Shown: positions 1-7,774, numbered from the stretch's first letter. The stretch is DNA of 48,331 nucleotides from Sulfolobales archaeon (GCA_026419835.1 JAOAKQ010000007.1:1-48331), one strand, 5' to 3'. Numbers and translations: made by a program. Notes: generated from the sequence alone by a model not told the origin.

Positions 1-2
1 AG

Positions 3-125
3 ATAGCCACGTCCGGCCTCACAATGGTTGCGACATCCCTAAGTCTCTGGGGAGGAATCCTCAGCTTCACCAAGCTACCAGAGAGAAGGAGAGCCCGACT
101 ACTGGGGGTCTTAGGGGCTAGGTAG
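3..125 (+). CDS. 3' end of an unidentified membrane protein (partial)
   Basis: The frame starting at base 3 is open from the window edge to a TAG at 123-125, giving 40 residues. It has a hydrophobic stretch (roughly residues 1-22, with TMVATSLSLWGGIL) followed by a basic tail (PERRRARLLGV), which is how the end of a polytopic membrane protein often looks. The family is not recognisable from so little. The stop lies directly beside the repeat cluster that begins at 126. The frame could be a chance opening. Confidence 0.3.
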   Translation: MATSGLTMVATSLSLWGGILSFTKLPERRRARLLGVLGAR

Positions 126-298
126 CTCCTTTCAGTTTTTCGTTGCTACACTAGCACTCACCACATCTTCTCGTGGAAGACCGTCGCAGTCTTCTCTGCA
201 GCTCCCAGTCTTTTTCAATTGCTTCTCCTAGAGGCCGATGTTAGAGCGTAAGCGATGTCACCGGCAAATCTACTCTTTCAGTCTTTTTCAATTGCTTC
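126..298 (-). CRISPR. possible minimal or decayed CRISPR array (three repeat copies, two spacers)
   Basis: The 20-mer cagtctttttcaattgcttc occurs exactly at 206-225 and 279-298, 73 nt apart. A degenerate third copy (ttcagtttttcgttgct, 131-147) has its CAG at 133, again 73 nt upstream of the second copy. Read on the minus strand the repeat is GAAGCAATTGAAAAAGACTG, and the degenerate copy is then the last one, as is usual at the trailer end of CRISPR arrays. The two intervening segments (about 50 nt each) share nothing. On the minus strand the first repeat is preceded by an A-rich stretch (300-345) with a TATA-like CATATAAAC, as expected of a leader. No cas genes are in the window. It could also be a short non-CRISPR direct repeat. 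Confidence 0.4.
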
Positions 299-299
299 C

Positions 300-372
300 T
301 ATTTTCTTCTATTCTTTTTCTGCTTTGTTTGTTTATATGTTTTCTGGTGCGTACTAGAAAATCCATTATAAC
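300..372 (-). promoter_or_regulatory. putative CRISPR leader with TATA box
   Basis: This is a T-rich stretch on the plus strand (A-rich on the minus strand) directly before the first repeat copy when read on the minus strand. The minus-strand sequence CATATAAAC around 331-339 is a good archaeal TATA box, and transcription from it would run into the repeats near 300. It starts right after the stop of the unidentified fragment at 373-615. Confidence 0.3.
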
Positions 373-615
373 TCATCGGGTGCCAGATGGTGGATCGTAG
401 GGTGTCTGCTTTACGAGGGAGTTTTTGAATTTGTTTGCTTCCCTCATTAGTGTTATCCATATTGATTTCCGCTTGTAGTGCTTCTCCGATTCTTTAGAGA
501 GCTTGCTGTAGAGGTGTCTGACGAGTGCGTCGACGGTTTTTCGGTGAGAGTAGTCTAGAGCCTCGGAGTGCTCGGAGGTAGGTCTTACGGCTCGTCTGTA
601 TGACTGTGTGGATAG
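373..615 (-). pseudogene. unidentified protein-like fragment without a start codon
   Basis: One minus-strand frame is open for about 80 codons, from an in-frame stop (TAG, minus strand of 616-618) to a TGA at 375-373. Its translation looks protein-like: HRKTVDALVRHLYSKL, then KHYKRKSIWITLMREA, then NKFKNSLV. It is basic, probably helical and not low-complexity. There is no ATG, GTG or TTG in the open part, so it is more likely the broken end of a gene than an intact one. The style resembles mobile-element proteins, but I do not recognise a family. It lies between the dtxR promoter and the repeat cluster. Confidence 0.3.
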
Positions 616-730
616 CTAGTGGCTTGAGGAGTTCCGGTAGGTTGTCCACTGGGGGTGTGCGGCTCGGTTTAGGTATGTGTGTTAATCTACAGAACGCTGC
701 GTTTACGCGCCTACCGTAGGGTCTGTAGGG

Positions 731-736
731 TATTAA
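731..736 (+). promoter_or_regulatory. TATA box of the DtxR-family gene
   Basis: TATTAA lies about 24 nt before the GTG at 758, the usual distance from TATA box to transcription start in archaea. It supports a leaderless message beginning at or next to that GTG. Confidence 0.4.
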
Positions 737-757
737 GCTGCCCCTACCTAGTAGTCT

Positions 758-1414
758 GTGGAGAGTATGGGTAGGTATGCGAGGAGTGTGGCTGTTGACG
801 ACTACTTGGTGACTATATACAGGTTGGAGGAGGTCTTCGGTATCGCTAGGACTGGCGATATATCTAGGGAGCTCGGGGTTAGGCCGGCCACCGTGAGCAA
901 GGTCCTGCGCAGGCTGGCGTCCGAGGGCTACGTCGTTTGGAGTAGGTTCAGGGGCTTCAAGCTGAGTGGGAGGGGCCGCGAGGTGGTGAAGTCCTTGATT
1001 AGGAGGCACAGAATATGCGAGGCCTTCCTAGCTGAGCTGGGCTTCGACGTGCTGGAGCTCCACGAGTACGCACACTACATGGAGCACCTACCTCAGCAGA
1101 TAGTTGAGTCGATCTACAGGTACGTGGGGTCCCCGAAGATGTGCCCCCACGGAAACCCGATACCGGGTGAGGAGGCACTGCCGGCCGGGAGGCCGCTGTC
1201 GGAGTTCGGTGCTGGTGATTCCGTTAGGGTCGTCGGCTACAGGGGTGAGCTATCTGCGTACATGAGGAGAGCCGTTTCACTAGGTCTTTCGAAGGGCGTC
1301 GAGGTCACCGTTCTTAGTAAGCTGAGGAACGGTCTGGAGGTTAGGGTAGGTGGACGGGTGGAGAGGGTAGATCTGAAGACAGCTATGACGGTACTCGCTC
1401 AGAGCCTGAGCTAG
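758..1414 (+). CDS. DtxR/MntR-family metal-dependent transcriptional regulator
   Basis: This 218-residue protein has the layout of the iron/manganese-dependent repressor family. A winged helix-turn-helix comes first (about residues 10-70, with GDISRELGVRPATVSKVLRRL). A metal-binding dimerisation domain follows (about 75-140), with the ligand-rich ELHEYAHYMEHLP and the conserved CPHGNPIP. An SH3-like FeoA-type domain ends the protein (about 143-218). Such proteins sense Fe2+ or Mn2+ and control uptake or efflux genes; which metal cannot be read from the sequence. The GTG at 758 fits a TATA box at 731; an ATG at 767 is the alternative. It stands alone ahead of the BadF-like gene on the same strand. 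Confidence 0.92.
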   Translation: MESMGRYARSVAVDDYLVTIYRLEEVFGIARTGDISRELGVRPATVSKVLRRLASEGYVVWSRFRGFKLSGRGREVVKSLIRRHRICEAFLAELGFDVLELHEYAHYMEHLPQQIVESIYRYVGSPKMCPHGNPIPGEEALPAGRPLSEFGAGDSVRVVGYRGELSAYMRRAVSLGLSKGVEVTVLSKLRNGLEVRVGGRVERVDLKTAMTVLAQSLS

Positions 1415-1480
1415 CGGCATCCGGAGCTTACCTACCCCAGTACTCATTTGCGTTCAGCGAGGTGTTTTGTGGGTCTACCT

Positions 1481-2464
1481 ATGGGTGGGGGTGTTCTCGT
1501 AGGGGTAGACGCCGGCGGAACTAAAACCGAGGTCGCCGCGGTAGACTTGAGCACCCGGAGGTGCTCCCTCGGATCCGGGGGGCCCTCGAACCCGGCAGTC
1601 GTCGGCGTTGAGAGAGCTGGTGAGGTAGTAGCTGACTCCATTAGGAAAACCCTCGGGGAGGCGGGCTTCGAAATCGCCGCTGTCGGCTTAATTGCCGTCG
1701 GCGCCGCCGGCGTGGTGGGTGGGCGCTTCGCGAACGCACTAGGCGAGAGAATCTCGAAGCTCCTGGAGTACCCCGCAGACAGGGTGCTCGTCTTCGAGGA
1801 CGTTGTGGCGGCCCACTCCTCCGTATTTCTACTCGAAGACGGCGTGGTCGGTGTTCTAGGTACCGGGAGCTGCGTCTACGGCTCCCGCGGAGGTGTGGTC
1901 GCTAGAGCCGGTGGGTGGGGGCATCTTCTAGGTGACGAAGGTAGTGGGTACAGAATTGGTTTGAGGAGTTTGAGGGAGGTTCTGGAGTGCTTCGATGGCT
2001 TAAAGAAGTGCTCCGACCTAGCTAATGAGGTCTCGCGCGCCATGGGGTTCAAGTCCACTTCGGACGTGCTATCCTACGTCTACTACTCTAGCAACCCCAA
2101 GACTGCGGTGTCTTCGGTAGCTACTCTAACTATAGCTGCGTACAGGAGGGGTAGTGAGGTAGCTGCGAAGATAGTTGAGGAGGAGTTGGAGGAGTTCGTG
2201 AAGCAGGTTGCCGCCGTGCACTGGAAGCTAGGTGGCGGCATTGGGGTAGGTTTTGTAGGGTCCGTGTACGGGGAGAATAGGGACGTAGTCGAGAGCCTTC
2301 TTAGAGAGAAGCTGAGTAGGTGGCTGGGCACTGAAGTAGAGATTTCCGAGCAGAGGATTAGAACGTCCTGTGGAGCCATCGTCGCTGGGCTGAAGCTCCT
2401 GGGGGATAGAGCTGCCCTACCTACAGCACTAGGAGTCATATTGAATTGTTGTCTCAGCAGGTAG
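1481..2464 (+). CDS. BadF/BadG/BcrA/BcrD-family ATPase, N-acetylglucosamine kinase-like
   Basis: The protein is an ASKHA-fold kinase or ATPase of about 327 residues. The phosphate-1 motif VDAGGTKTEVAAVDL is at the N-terminus, phosphate-2 is GVLGTGSCVYG, and an adenosine-type motif (GFVGSVYGEN) lies near residue 270. GGWGHLLGDEGSGYRIG is the signature of the branch holding eukaryotic and archaeal GlcNAc or glucosamine kinases. No cysteine-rich 2-hydroxyacyl-CoA dehydratase activator features are seen, so an amino-sugar kinase is the better guess. The start at ATG 1481 puts the phosphate-binding strand at the N-terminus as usual; TTG 1448 and GTG 1469 are possible longer starts. The gene follows the DtxR regulator by a short gap. 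Confidence 0.82.
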   Translation: MGGGVLVGVDAGGTKTEVAAVDLSTRRCSLGSGGPSNPAVVGVERAGEVVADSIRKTLGEAGFEIAAVGLIAVGAAGVVGGRFANALGERISKLLEYPADRVLVFEDVVAAHSSVFLLEDGVVGVLGTGSCVYGSRGGVVARAGGWGHLLGDEGSGYRIGLRSLREVLECFDGLKKCSDLANEVSRAMGFKSTSDVLSYVYYSSNPKTAVSSVATLTIAAYRRGSEVAAKIVEEELEEFVKQVAAVHWKLGGGIGVGFVGSVYGENRDVVESLLREKLSRWLGTEVEISEQRIRTSCGAIVAGLKLLGDRAALPTALGVILNCCLSR

Positions 2465-2558
2465 AGCTATTCAGCCCCCTACTTAGTAGCTAACCCACCG
2501 ACCTGGACTAGGCGGGCGCGGACCGACCCAGCTCGATGCGTTCTGGTGTTACCGCACC

Positions 2559-2903
2559 CTACTCCTTCTCTAGAACGACCGCAGTTCCGTATGCAACGAC
2601 CTCAGCGGCACCGCTCATGATGCTGGATGTAGCTAGCCTTACACCAACCACGGCGTTCGCCCCCATAGACTTCGCCTTCTCGACCATTCTTCTCAGTGCT
2701 TCATCTCTGGACCCCGCTAAAAGCTCCGTGTACTCCACGATCTCTCCCCCAGCTATGTTCCTAAACAACGCTAGGATGTCTCTACCTATGTTCCTAGCTT
2801 TAACGGTACTACCGCTGACCAATCCAAGGATTTTCTTGATTCTGTATCCCGGAACGTACTCAAGAGTTGTAACCACGAACTCCTCACTCACCGGACCCAC
2901 CAA
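2559..2903 (-). CDS. YbjQ/UPF0145 family protein
   Basis: This 114-residue protein matches the YbjQ family (UPF0145, sometimes called a heavy-metal-binding domain). It has the opening VVTTLEYVPGYRIKKILGLV, the central NIGRDILA segment, and the closing KSMGANAVVGVRLATSSI followed by AYGTAVVLE. Family members form small homopentamers of unclear function. The gene overlaps the end of the upstream YhfC-like protease gene by about 20 nt, so the two are probably co-transcribed. Confidence 0.85.
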   Translation of the reverse strand: MVGPVSEEFVVTTLEYVPGYRIKKILGLVSGSTVKARNIGRDILALFRNIAGGEIVEYTELLAGSRDEALRRMVEKAKSMGANAVVGVRLATSSIMSGAAEVVAYGTAVVLEKE

Positions 2904-3558
2904 TCCTTGGCTCAGCGGTTCTTCTTAAATATCTTAGAGTAGGTACGGCTATCACCGCGAAAACTACGGCACTGAGTACCGCTATGACGAGCTCCACCAA
3001 CCACACGTTCCTCAAGGTGTGAAGCGCTGCGACGGCGGCTGAGTTAAGCGCTGAGTGTAGAAGTACTGAAGCCGCTAGTAGGCTGAGTCTCCCGATACCC
3101 CTGCTAAGCAGTAGTGTGAGAGATACGTGTATTACTATCGCAGAATTTCTTTCGAGAGCTCCCGGTAGTAGGTCGACCCAGCTGTAGGTCTGCGTAAATC
3201 CGTAGAGTGCCGCGGGTATGGAGTACACGAGTAGCGCCTCCGCCAACCCCCACCCAATACCGAACGATAGCACTACCCTCGAAGACCGCTCTCCGGTGAA
3301 GCCGGCTCTAAGCAGGAAGAACCTCACGGTCTCCTCGAAAACCCCGGCCGCGAACGATGCGAAGTACTCGTACAGACCCTGCGGTAATCTAACAACTACC
3401 AGCAGGGGGATCCTCGCGGAAAGCGCCAGCAGCCAGCCGCCCCCACCTAGAGCGGCCGCTACCCAGGCGCCAGCGCTTCTACCAGCCGTTCTAGCTAGAG
3501 CGACGCATCCCGGGATCAGCGATATAGCTACGGGAACGGCGTAGCCCCAAGCACACAT
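2884..3558 (-). CDS. YhfC-family intramembrane glutamic protease-like protein
   Basis: This is a polytopic membrane protein of about 224 residues. Counted from the chosen start it shows the four motifs of the YhfC / CAAX-protease-like group: GVFEETVR (E75, E76, R79), GIGWGLAEA (E107), HVSLT (H144) and HSALN (H168, N172). In related ABI proteins these glutamates and histidines form an intramembrane active site. I chose ATG 3558 because AGGTAG lies just upstream of it and the longer reading from 3606 adds only a basic, non-membrane stretch. It is divergent from the membrane protein gene at 3630 and overlaps the YbjQ gene downstream. The substrate is unknown. Confidence 0.75.
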   Translation of the reverse strand: MCAWGYAVPVAISLIPGCVALARTAGRSAGAWVAAALGGGGWLLALSARIPLLVVVRLPQGLYEYFASFAAGVFEETVRFFLLRAGFTGERSSRVVLSFGIGWGLAEALLVYSIPAALYGFTQTYSWVDLLPGALERNSAIVIHVSLTLLLSRGIGRLSLLAASVLLHSALNSAAVAALHTLRNVWLVELVIAVLSAVVFAVIAVPTLRYLRRTAEPRIGGSGE

Positions 3559-3629
3559 AGAACTACCTGAACGAGATCTGCGCAGCAATAAAAATCTTCG
3601 TAGCATACATAAGCTTAGGAGTGAAGCAC

Positions 3630-4169
3630 GTGGCTAGCTACGAAAGGCACGTACTCCACGGAGTACTAGCTGGAGCTATAACTGGCGTGGTTCTAGGCGT
3701 GCTAGTTCTAGTGGCGGTAGCTCCACATGTAGAAGGTATGGTTAGAGACATCGTGGTGAAGACCCTACCGGCGGGTCTCGCAGAGAGCTATGTTGAGGAA
3801 GTAGTTGAATCGGCACTAGGAGTAGCTAGAGCAGCTGTGTACGTAGCACCCGTAGTTGAAGTCGTTCAGTACGTCCTGATAGGAGCTATCTTCGGCTTAG
3901 TGAAGGGGGTGTTTAGAGAGAGGTTGGGGTTCGGCGAACTCACCTCAGCTGCGGCAGCCGGCGTTCTACACATCCTCCTACTTGGGGCTATACCGGTCTT
4001 AGTCATCTCGACTCTGTACGCAGAGATACTGGGAGTCGTCTCAAAGTACATCAACCTGTATCTAGCGGCAGCTGCACCAGGAGCGGTATTCGCGGTATCT
4101 ATAGTCTTAGTAAGCTCAGTCAGAGGCCCGTGGACTAAGCTCGTAGAAGCGAAGCCGAGAGAAGTGTAG
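3630..4169 (+). CDS. small polytopic membrane protein of unknown function
   Basis: I do not recognise the family. The protein has about 179 residues and four likely membrane segments: one near the N-terminus (LAGAITGVVLGVLVLVAVA), one around residues 75-95, and two in the second half. A glutamate/valine-rich loop (AESYVEEVVESALGVARAAV) separates the first two, and the C-terminus is basic and probably cytoplasmic. The start at GTG 3630 has AGGAG at 3617-3621 at proper spacing; the GTG at 3621 overlaps that ribosome site and is less likely. The gene is divergent from the YhfC-like gene. Confidence 0.65.
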   Translation: MASYERHVLHGVLAGAITGVVLGVLVLVAVAPHVEGMVRDIVVKTLPAGLAESYVEEVVESALGVARAAVYVAPVVEVVQYVLIGAIFGLVKGVFRERLGFGELTSAAAAGVLHILLLGAIPVLVISTLYAEILGVVSKYINLYLAAAAPGAVFAVSIVLVSSVRGPWTKLVEAKPREV

Positions 4170-4224
4170 CTGTGGCAGCGGCGCCGCGGTCTGAGCCCTC
4201 TGCGCATCTGATTAGCACACTACA

Positions 4225-4233
4225 AAATATAGC
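4225..4233 (+). promoter_or_regulatory. TATA box of the helicase gene
   Basis: AAAATATAG lies about 38 nt before the TTG at 4267, predicting a short leader of around 10 nt that contains GGATGGG as a possible ribosome site. Confidence 0.4.
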
Positions 4234-4266
4234 TGCCGTTCTCGTAGTTAATTTCGGATGGGCTGA

Positions 4267-6600
4267 TTGCCGGAGGACCGGCTGGTTCTAGAGCTCGACG
4301 AAGTACTTCACGAGAGCTACGGGGATGCCGGAGTAGGCGTTATCTACGAGAAGATAGAGGAGTACGGTGAGCCGGAGCCAGGTCCCTCGGTCCTGGAGCT
4401 AGGTCTTCCGGACGCGGTCGTTAAGGCGCTGTTAAAGCGCGGAATCTCGAGACTCTACAAGTTTCAGTACGAGGTGTTTGAGCACGTGCTGAGCGGTCGC
4501 AACGTCGTTATCTCCGCCGGCACCGGTACCGGTAAGACCGAGGCTTTCTTCCTTCCTCTGCTAAAGAAGGTCGCGGAGAGCGCTGGACCGAACCCTAGAG
4601 CGCTGGTACTGTACCCGACCAAAGCTCTAGCCAGGGACCAGCTCAAGAGGTTCTCGGAGTACATGGTGTTCGGCGCTACGAGTGTGAGTGTATACGATGG
4701 CGATACTCCCAGAAGTACTAGAACCCGCATAGCCTCCAACCCGACTACCTTCATAATTACGAACCCGGACATGCTGCACGTCGGGCTCATGTACAGCCCA
4801 CACGTAAGGAGGTTCGCTAGGACTGCCGGCACCTTCGTATTCGATGAGCTACACGTATACGAGGGCGTTCTAGGTTCCCACATCCACAACCTCTTCCACA
4901 GAGTGAAGCTCTACCGCGGGGAGAGTCCCCAGGTGGTAGCATCCTCCGCGACCATCGGGAACCCTAGGGAGTTCGCTGAGGCTCTATTCGGCGAGAGCTT
5001 CGTTGAAGTTCGGGGGACCCCGATGAGGAGGGGCGTGGCGGTGCACGCACTAGTATCGGCCGGCTTTATGAGTAGGTGGAGTATCGCAGCCTCGGTAGCT
5101 CGCTTTCTAGCTGAGAGAAACCTGAGGTTCGTAGTGTTCGTAGATAGTCAGCAAATGGCTGAGCTACTAACCAGCATACTGCGCGATAAGTACGGCGTTA
5201 AGGTAATGGTGCACAGAGCCGGGCTACCGGCCGACGTGAGGAAGAAGGTCGAGAGCGACCTGAGGGACGGCGAGCTCGGCGGCGTAGTATCGACGCCAAC
5301 CCTAGAGCTCGGGCTAGATATAGGGACCCTCGACGCGGTCATCCTGGTAGCGCCACCGCCCTCGTACGCTAAGTACCTCCAGAGGGCCGGTAGGGCCGGC
5401 CGCAGGAGGAAGGGGTACGTCGTGACCATCCTCGGGGACGACCCTATCGACAGCTACTACGCTAGGAATCCCGACAGGTTCTTCTCCCAGGACGTGCCGC
5501 CGAGCGCTGTGGAGCCTCAGAACGAGGAGGTAGCTAGAGCCCACCTAGTTGCCTTTCTCCTACAGCATGGGAGAACTAGAGAGGAAAACCTACCGCCGGT
5601 ATGGAGAAGTGTCGTCAAGGAGCTCGCATCGGAGGGGTTGATTAGGGTAGCTGGAAACTCTGTAGTTCCGAACTACAGTGAAGCCAGAAAGTACCTCTCC
5701 CTAAGGGAGAGCATAAGGTCCCCGGGCCAGGTAGTTAAGATCGTTAGCGCCGAGTCGGGCGAGGAGATAGCTGAGAGGGAAATGCCGAGGGCTCTACTAG
5801 AGCTCTACCCTGGCTCCGTATACCTGTACATGGGGAAGCCCTACACGACTCTGGAGCTAGACCTAGCCCACTTGAGGGCTGCGGTGGGGAGAGTTGAAGA
5901 GGGTCTCGAGTACTACACCAAGCCTCTGTACACCGTGGACGTGTTCGATTTCAGAACTCTGTCGGAGAGGAGAACCGAGGTCGGAGTTAGCCTCGCGTAC
6001 GCTCACGTAGAGCTGGAGGTCGCCGTGGAAGGCTACGTAGCTATAGACATATACGGCGGTACCACCCTGAGGTACTCACACTACGCAGAGCCCGTAACGT
6101 ACAGGTACCCCACTAAAGCCGTTCTAGCTAAGTTCAGCGAGTTCCCCGAGCTAGGCTTCGAGGGGATGGCCGAGGCGTACCACGCAGTGGAGCACTCCGT
6201 AATATCGGCAGCTAGAGCCGTCTGCGGTGCCGGTCTGGGAGATATGGGCGGTGTTAGCTACCCCAGCGGCGACATGGTCTTCTACGACGCCGATATAGGT
6301 GGTAGTGGCTTAGCTAAGCTCCTGTACTCGAGGTTTGAGAAGGCTGTTGAGGTGGCTCACTCGATAGTCAGTAGGTGCGACTGCGAAGATGGGTGTCCTC
6401 GGTGTGTTTACAGCCCGTACTGCGGAAACAACAACAGGTACCTCTCTAGGACGAAGGCCTCCTACGTACTCCACCAGACGCTCGGCGGTAGACCCCCCGT
6501 TAGGGAGGTGCCGCTCGCAGCTAGGTACGGAGAACCCCGCGTCTCCTTCAATTCTATCGCCCAGATTCTTCTGTTGCCCCCATTGCCCGCGGGTTTTTAA
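4267..6600 (+). CDS. DEAD/DEAH-box helicase with C-terminal DUF1998 cysteine cluster (MrfA/Hrq1-like)
   Basis: This 777-residue superfamily 2 helicase has Walker A AGTGTGKT at 84-91, motif II DELH at 193-196, motif III SAT near 230 and motif VI QRAGRAGRRRKG near 375-386. The C-terminal part has the cysteine cluster CDCEDGCPRC plus YC (C704, C706, C711, C714, C719). That is the metal-binding site of the DUF1998 / MrfA-Hrq1 group, which are 3'-5' DNA translocases linked to repair of crosslinks and bulky lesions. The start is TTG 4267. The last 18 codons (after residue 759) are oddly hydrophobic (SFNSIAQILLLPPLPAGF) and are encoded by a repeat element that begins at 6544, so the original C-terminus may have been replaced. 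Confidence 0.9.
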   Translation: MPEDRLVLELDEVLHESYGDAGVGVIYEKIEEYGEPEPGPSVLELGLPDAVVKALLKRGISRLYKFQYEVFEHVLSGRNVVISAGTGTGKTEAFFLPLLKKVAESAGPNPRALVLYPTKALARDQLKRFSEYMVFGATSVSVYDGDTPRSTRTRIASNPTTFIITNPDMLHVGLMYSPHVRRFARTAGTFVFDELHVYEGVLGSHIHNLFHRVKLYRGESPQVVASSATIGNPREFAEALFGESFVEVRGTPMRRGVAVHALVSAGFMSRWSIAASVARFLAERNLRFVVFVDSQQMAELLTSILRDKYGVKVMVHRAGLPADVRKKVESDLRDGELGGVVSTPTLELGLDIGTLDAVILVAPPPSYAKYLQRAGRAGRRRKGYVVTILGDDPIDSYYARNPDRFFSQDVPPSAVEPQNEEVARAHLVAFLLQHGRTREENLPPVWRSVVKELASEGLIRVAGNSVVPNYSEARKYLSLRESIRSPGQVVKIVSAESGEEIAEREMPRALLELYPGSVYLYMGKPYTTLELDLAHLRAAVGRVEEGLEYYTKPLYTVDVFDFRTLSERRTEVGVSLAYAHVELEVAVEGYVAIDIYGGTTLRYSHYAEPVTYRYPTKAVLAKFSEFPELGFEGMAEAYHAVEHSVISAARAVCGAGLGDMGGVSYPSGDMVFYDADIGGSGLAKLLYSRFEKAVEVAHSIVSRCDCEDGCPRCVYSPYCGNNNRYLSRTKASYVLHQTLGGRPPVREVPLAARYGEPRVSFNSIAQILLLPPLPAGF

Positions 6601-6716
6601 GCTTTATCTCAGGAGTACTCCCAAGATAAAGCTTATAAATCCTCGGACGATAGCGACATAGAAGGATCTGAACGATAGAGAAGGAAAACGGAACGCAGAA
6701 TCTGTAGAATTGAAAG
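6544..6716. repeat. palindromic dispersed element A with CRISPR-repeat-like ends
   Basis: The left end (6545-6569) is an inverted copy of 39293-39317, with 22 of 25 bases identical. The right end (6696-6716, cagaatctgtagaattgaaag) is the same motif in the other orientation, missing five bases. The centre is a near-perfect palindrome: aagctttatct (6599-6609) pairs with agataaagctt (6624-6634), enclosing ggagtactcc (6612-6621). A 38-nt stretch (6616-6653) recurs at 23461-23498, and the right half (about 6675-6716) recurs at 39271-39317. The motif ends in TAGAATTGAAAG, as many crenarchaeal CRISPR repeats do. It has no coding capacity, so a MITE-like or CRISPR-derived element is possible. Confidence 0.6.
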
Positions 6717-6772
6717 GGAGTAGTCGCACCAGCAATCAGGACCGTACTGCGCTAAGCAATCGAGAGTTTAGC

Positions 6773-6791
6773 GAGCGCGCTAGCAGCGCTC
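6773..6791 (-). terminator. hairpin at the end of the pxp operon
   Basis: GAGCGC (6773-6778) pairs with GCGCTC (6786-6791) around a 7-nt loop, overlapping the last base of the pxpC stop codon. No T-run follows, so its role as a terminator or 3'-end stabiliser is only suggested. Confidence 0.25.
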
Positions 6792-7774
6792 TAGCCCCAG
6801 TACTCGAGCTCTTCACGTTGAAGAACCGGTCTCTCGAGTTCCCCGAGGTACTTGGAGACCTCCTCGTCGGCGGAGCCTGCGTCGACTAGCTCGAACCTAA
6901 CTCTCCGTCCAGGGCTTAGCTGCGCTAGGTAGTCCACGTCTCGAGGGAGTACGTGGAGCGCCACAGCGTAGCCGCCGGTCGTCTGAGCATCGGACATCAA
7001 AACTATTGGCTTGCCGTCCGGCGGTACCTGAACGTACCCCCTATCTGTCGGTACGGAGGGGAGTCTCCCCAGCTTCCTAGCTGAAGCTAGGGGTGGGCCG
7101 TCCAGTCTGTACCCCATCCTATCGCTCTCCGCGGTAACTACGTACTCGCTCTTCAGCAGCGTGCCCAGGTCTTCGAGTAGGTGCGAGTGAACTCCTTCCG
7201 TTGCTCTAAGTAGTGTAGAGCTCTCAGGCTTCACATGTTTTTCAACTAGATCGCTCGGAGGTCTTAAATCAGCCACTCTACTCCACACGTAACCTACGTC
7301 TATAGGAGGAACTTCGAAAACATCTCCAACTTTGAGAGGTCTACCTAGGCAGCCCATACCTCCTCTAACATACGTAGACCTACTGCCGAGAACTTCCTCA
7401 CATACGACCCCGCCGGAAACTGCTATATAGTGAATGCGCCCTATACCGGACGGCGAGACCTTTAAGACACTACCTCGAGAGCAGAGCACAGGCATCCAGG
7501 ACTTCACCTCCACATTATCTACGAAGACACGTGGGTAACCTCCAGTGACAGCTACTACGGCATCACTCAATAGTTTTAGAGATATAGCTCCAAATACCTC
7601 AATAACAGCACTACGGGGTTTATTGCCTGCGAGAGCATTTGCGTAAACTGCTGAGAGTTTGTCGAGAGCTCCCGATACCGGAACACCTAGAGCTCTATAT
7701 CCATCTCTACCGAGGTCTTGAACTGTTGCGAGTCCAGCTATGTACTCAACCCTCAGGCTACCCACTGTAATCAC
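6791..7774 (-). CDS. pxpC: 5-oxoprolinase subunit C (biotin-dependent carboxyltransferase-like)
   Basis: This 327-residue protein belongs to the KipA / allophanate hydrolase subunit 2 family. It shows ATVQDLGRDGYRALGVPVSG at the N-terminus, the central EYVVTAESDRMGYRLDGPPL and the closing VLMSDAQTTGGYAVALHVLP. With PxpA and PxpB it forms the ATP-dependent enzyme that opens 5-oxoproline (pyroglutamate) to glutamate. It is the last gene of the pxpA-pxpB-pxpC set and overlaps pxpB by 17 nt. GTG 7774 is used here; GTG 7765, with AGGTGA just upstream, is an equally good start. Confidence 0.9.
   Translation of the reverse strand: MITVGSLRVEYIAGLATVQDLGRDGYRALGVPVSGALDKLSAVYANALAGNKPRSAVIEVFGAISLKLLSDAVVAVTGGYPRVFVDNVEVKSWMPVLCSRGSVLKVSPSGIGRIHYIAVSGGVVCEEVLGSRSTYVRGGMGCLGRPLKVGDVFEVPPIDVGYVWSRVADLRPPSDLVEKHVKPESSTLLRATEGVHSHLLEDLGTLLKSEYVVTAESDRMGYRLDGPPLASARKLGRLPSVPTDRGYVQVPPDGKPIVLMSDAQTTGGYAVALHVLPRDVDYLAQLSPGRRVRFELVDAGSADEEVSKYLGELERPVLQREELEYWG

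Noticed and set aside
494-1009. 171-codon minus-strand frame over the start of the DtxR-family gene
   Set aside because: Most of it is antisense to a clear coding gene, and its protein is proline/arginine/leucine-rich without domains. Only the other minus frame at 373-615 looked protein-like.
2083-2439. 118-codon minus-strand frame inside the BadF-like gene
   Set aside because: It is antisense to a conserved protein, with no domain and no promoter.
1481-2464. Activator of 2-hydroxyacyl-CoA dehydratase or benzoyl-CoA reductase
   Set aside because: There are no bridging iron-sulfur cysteines and no dehydratase or reductase subunits nearby; the GDEGSGY motif points to an amino-sugar kinase.
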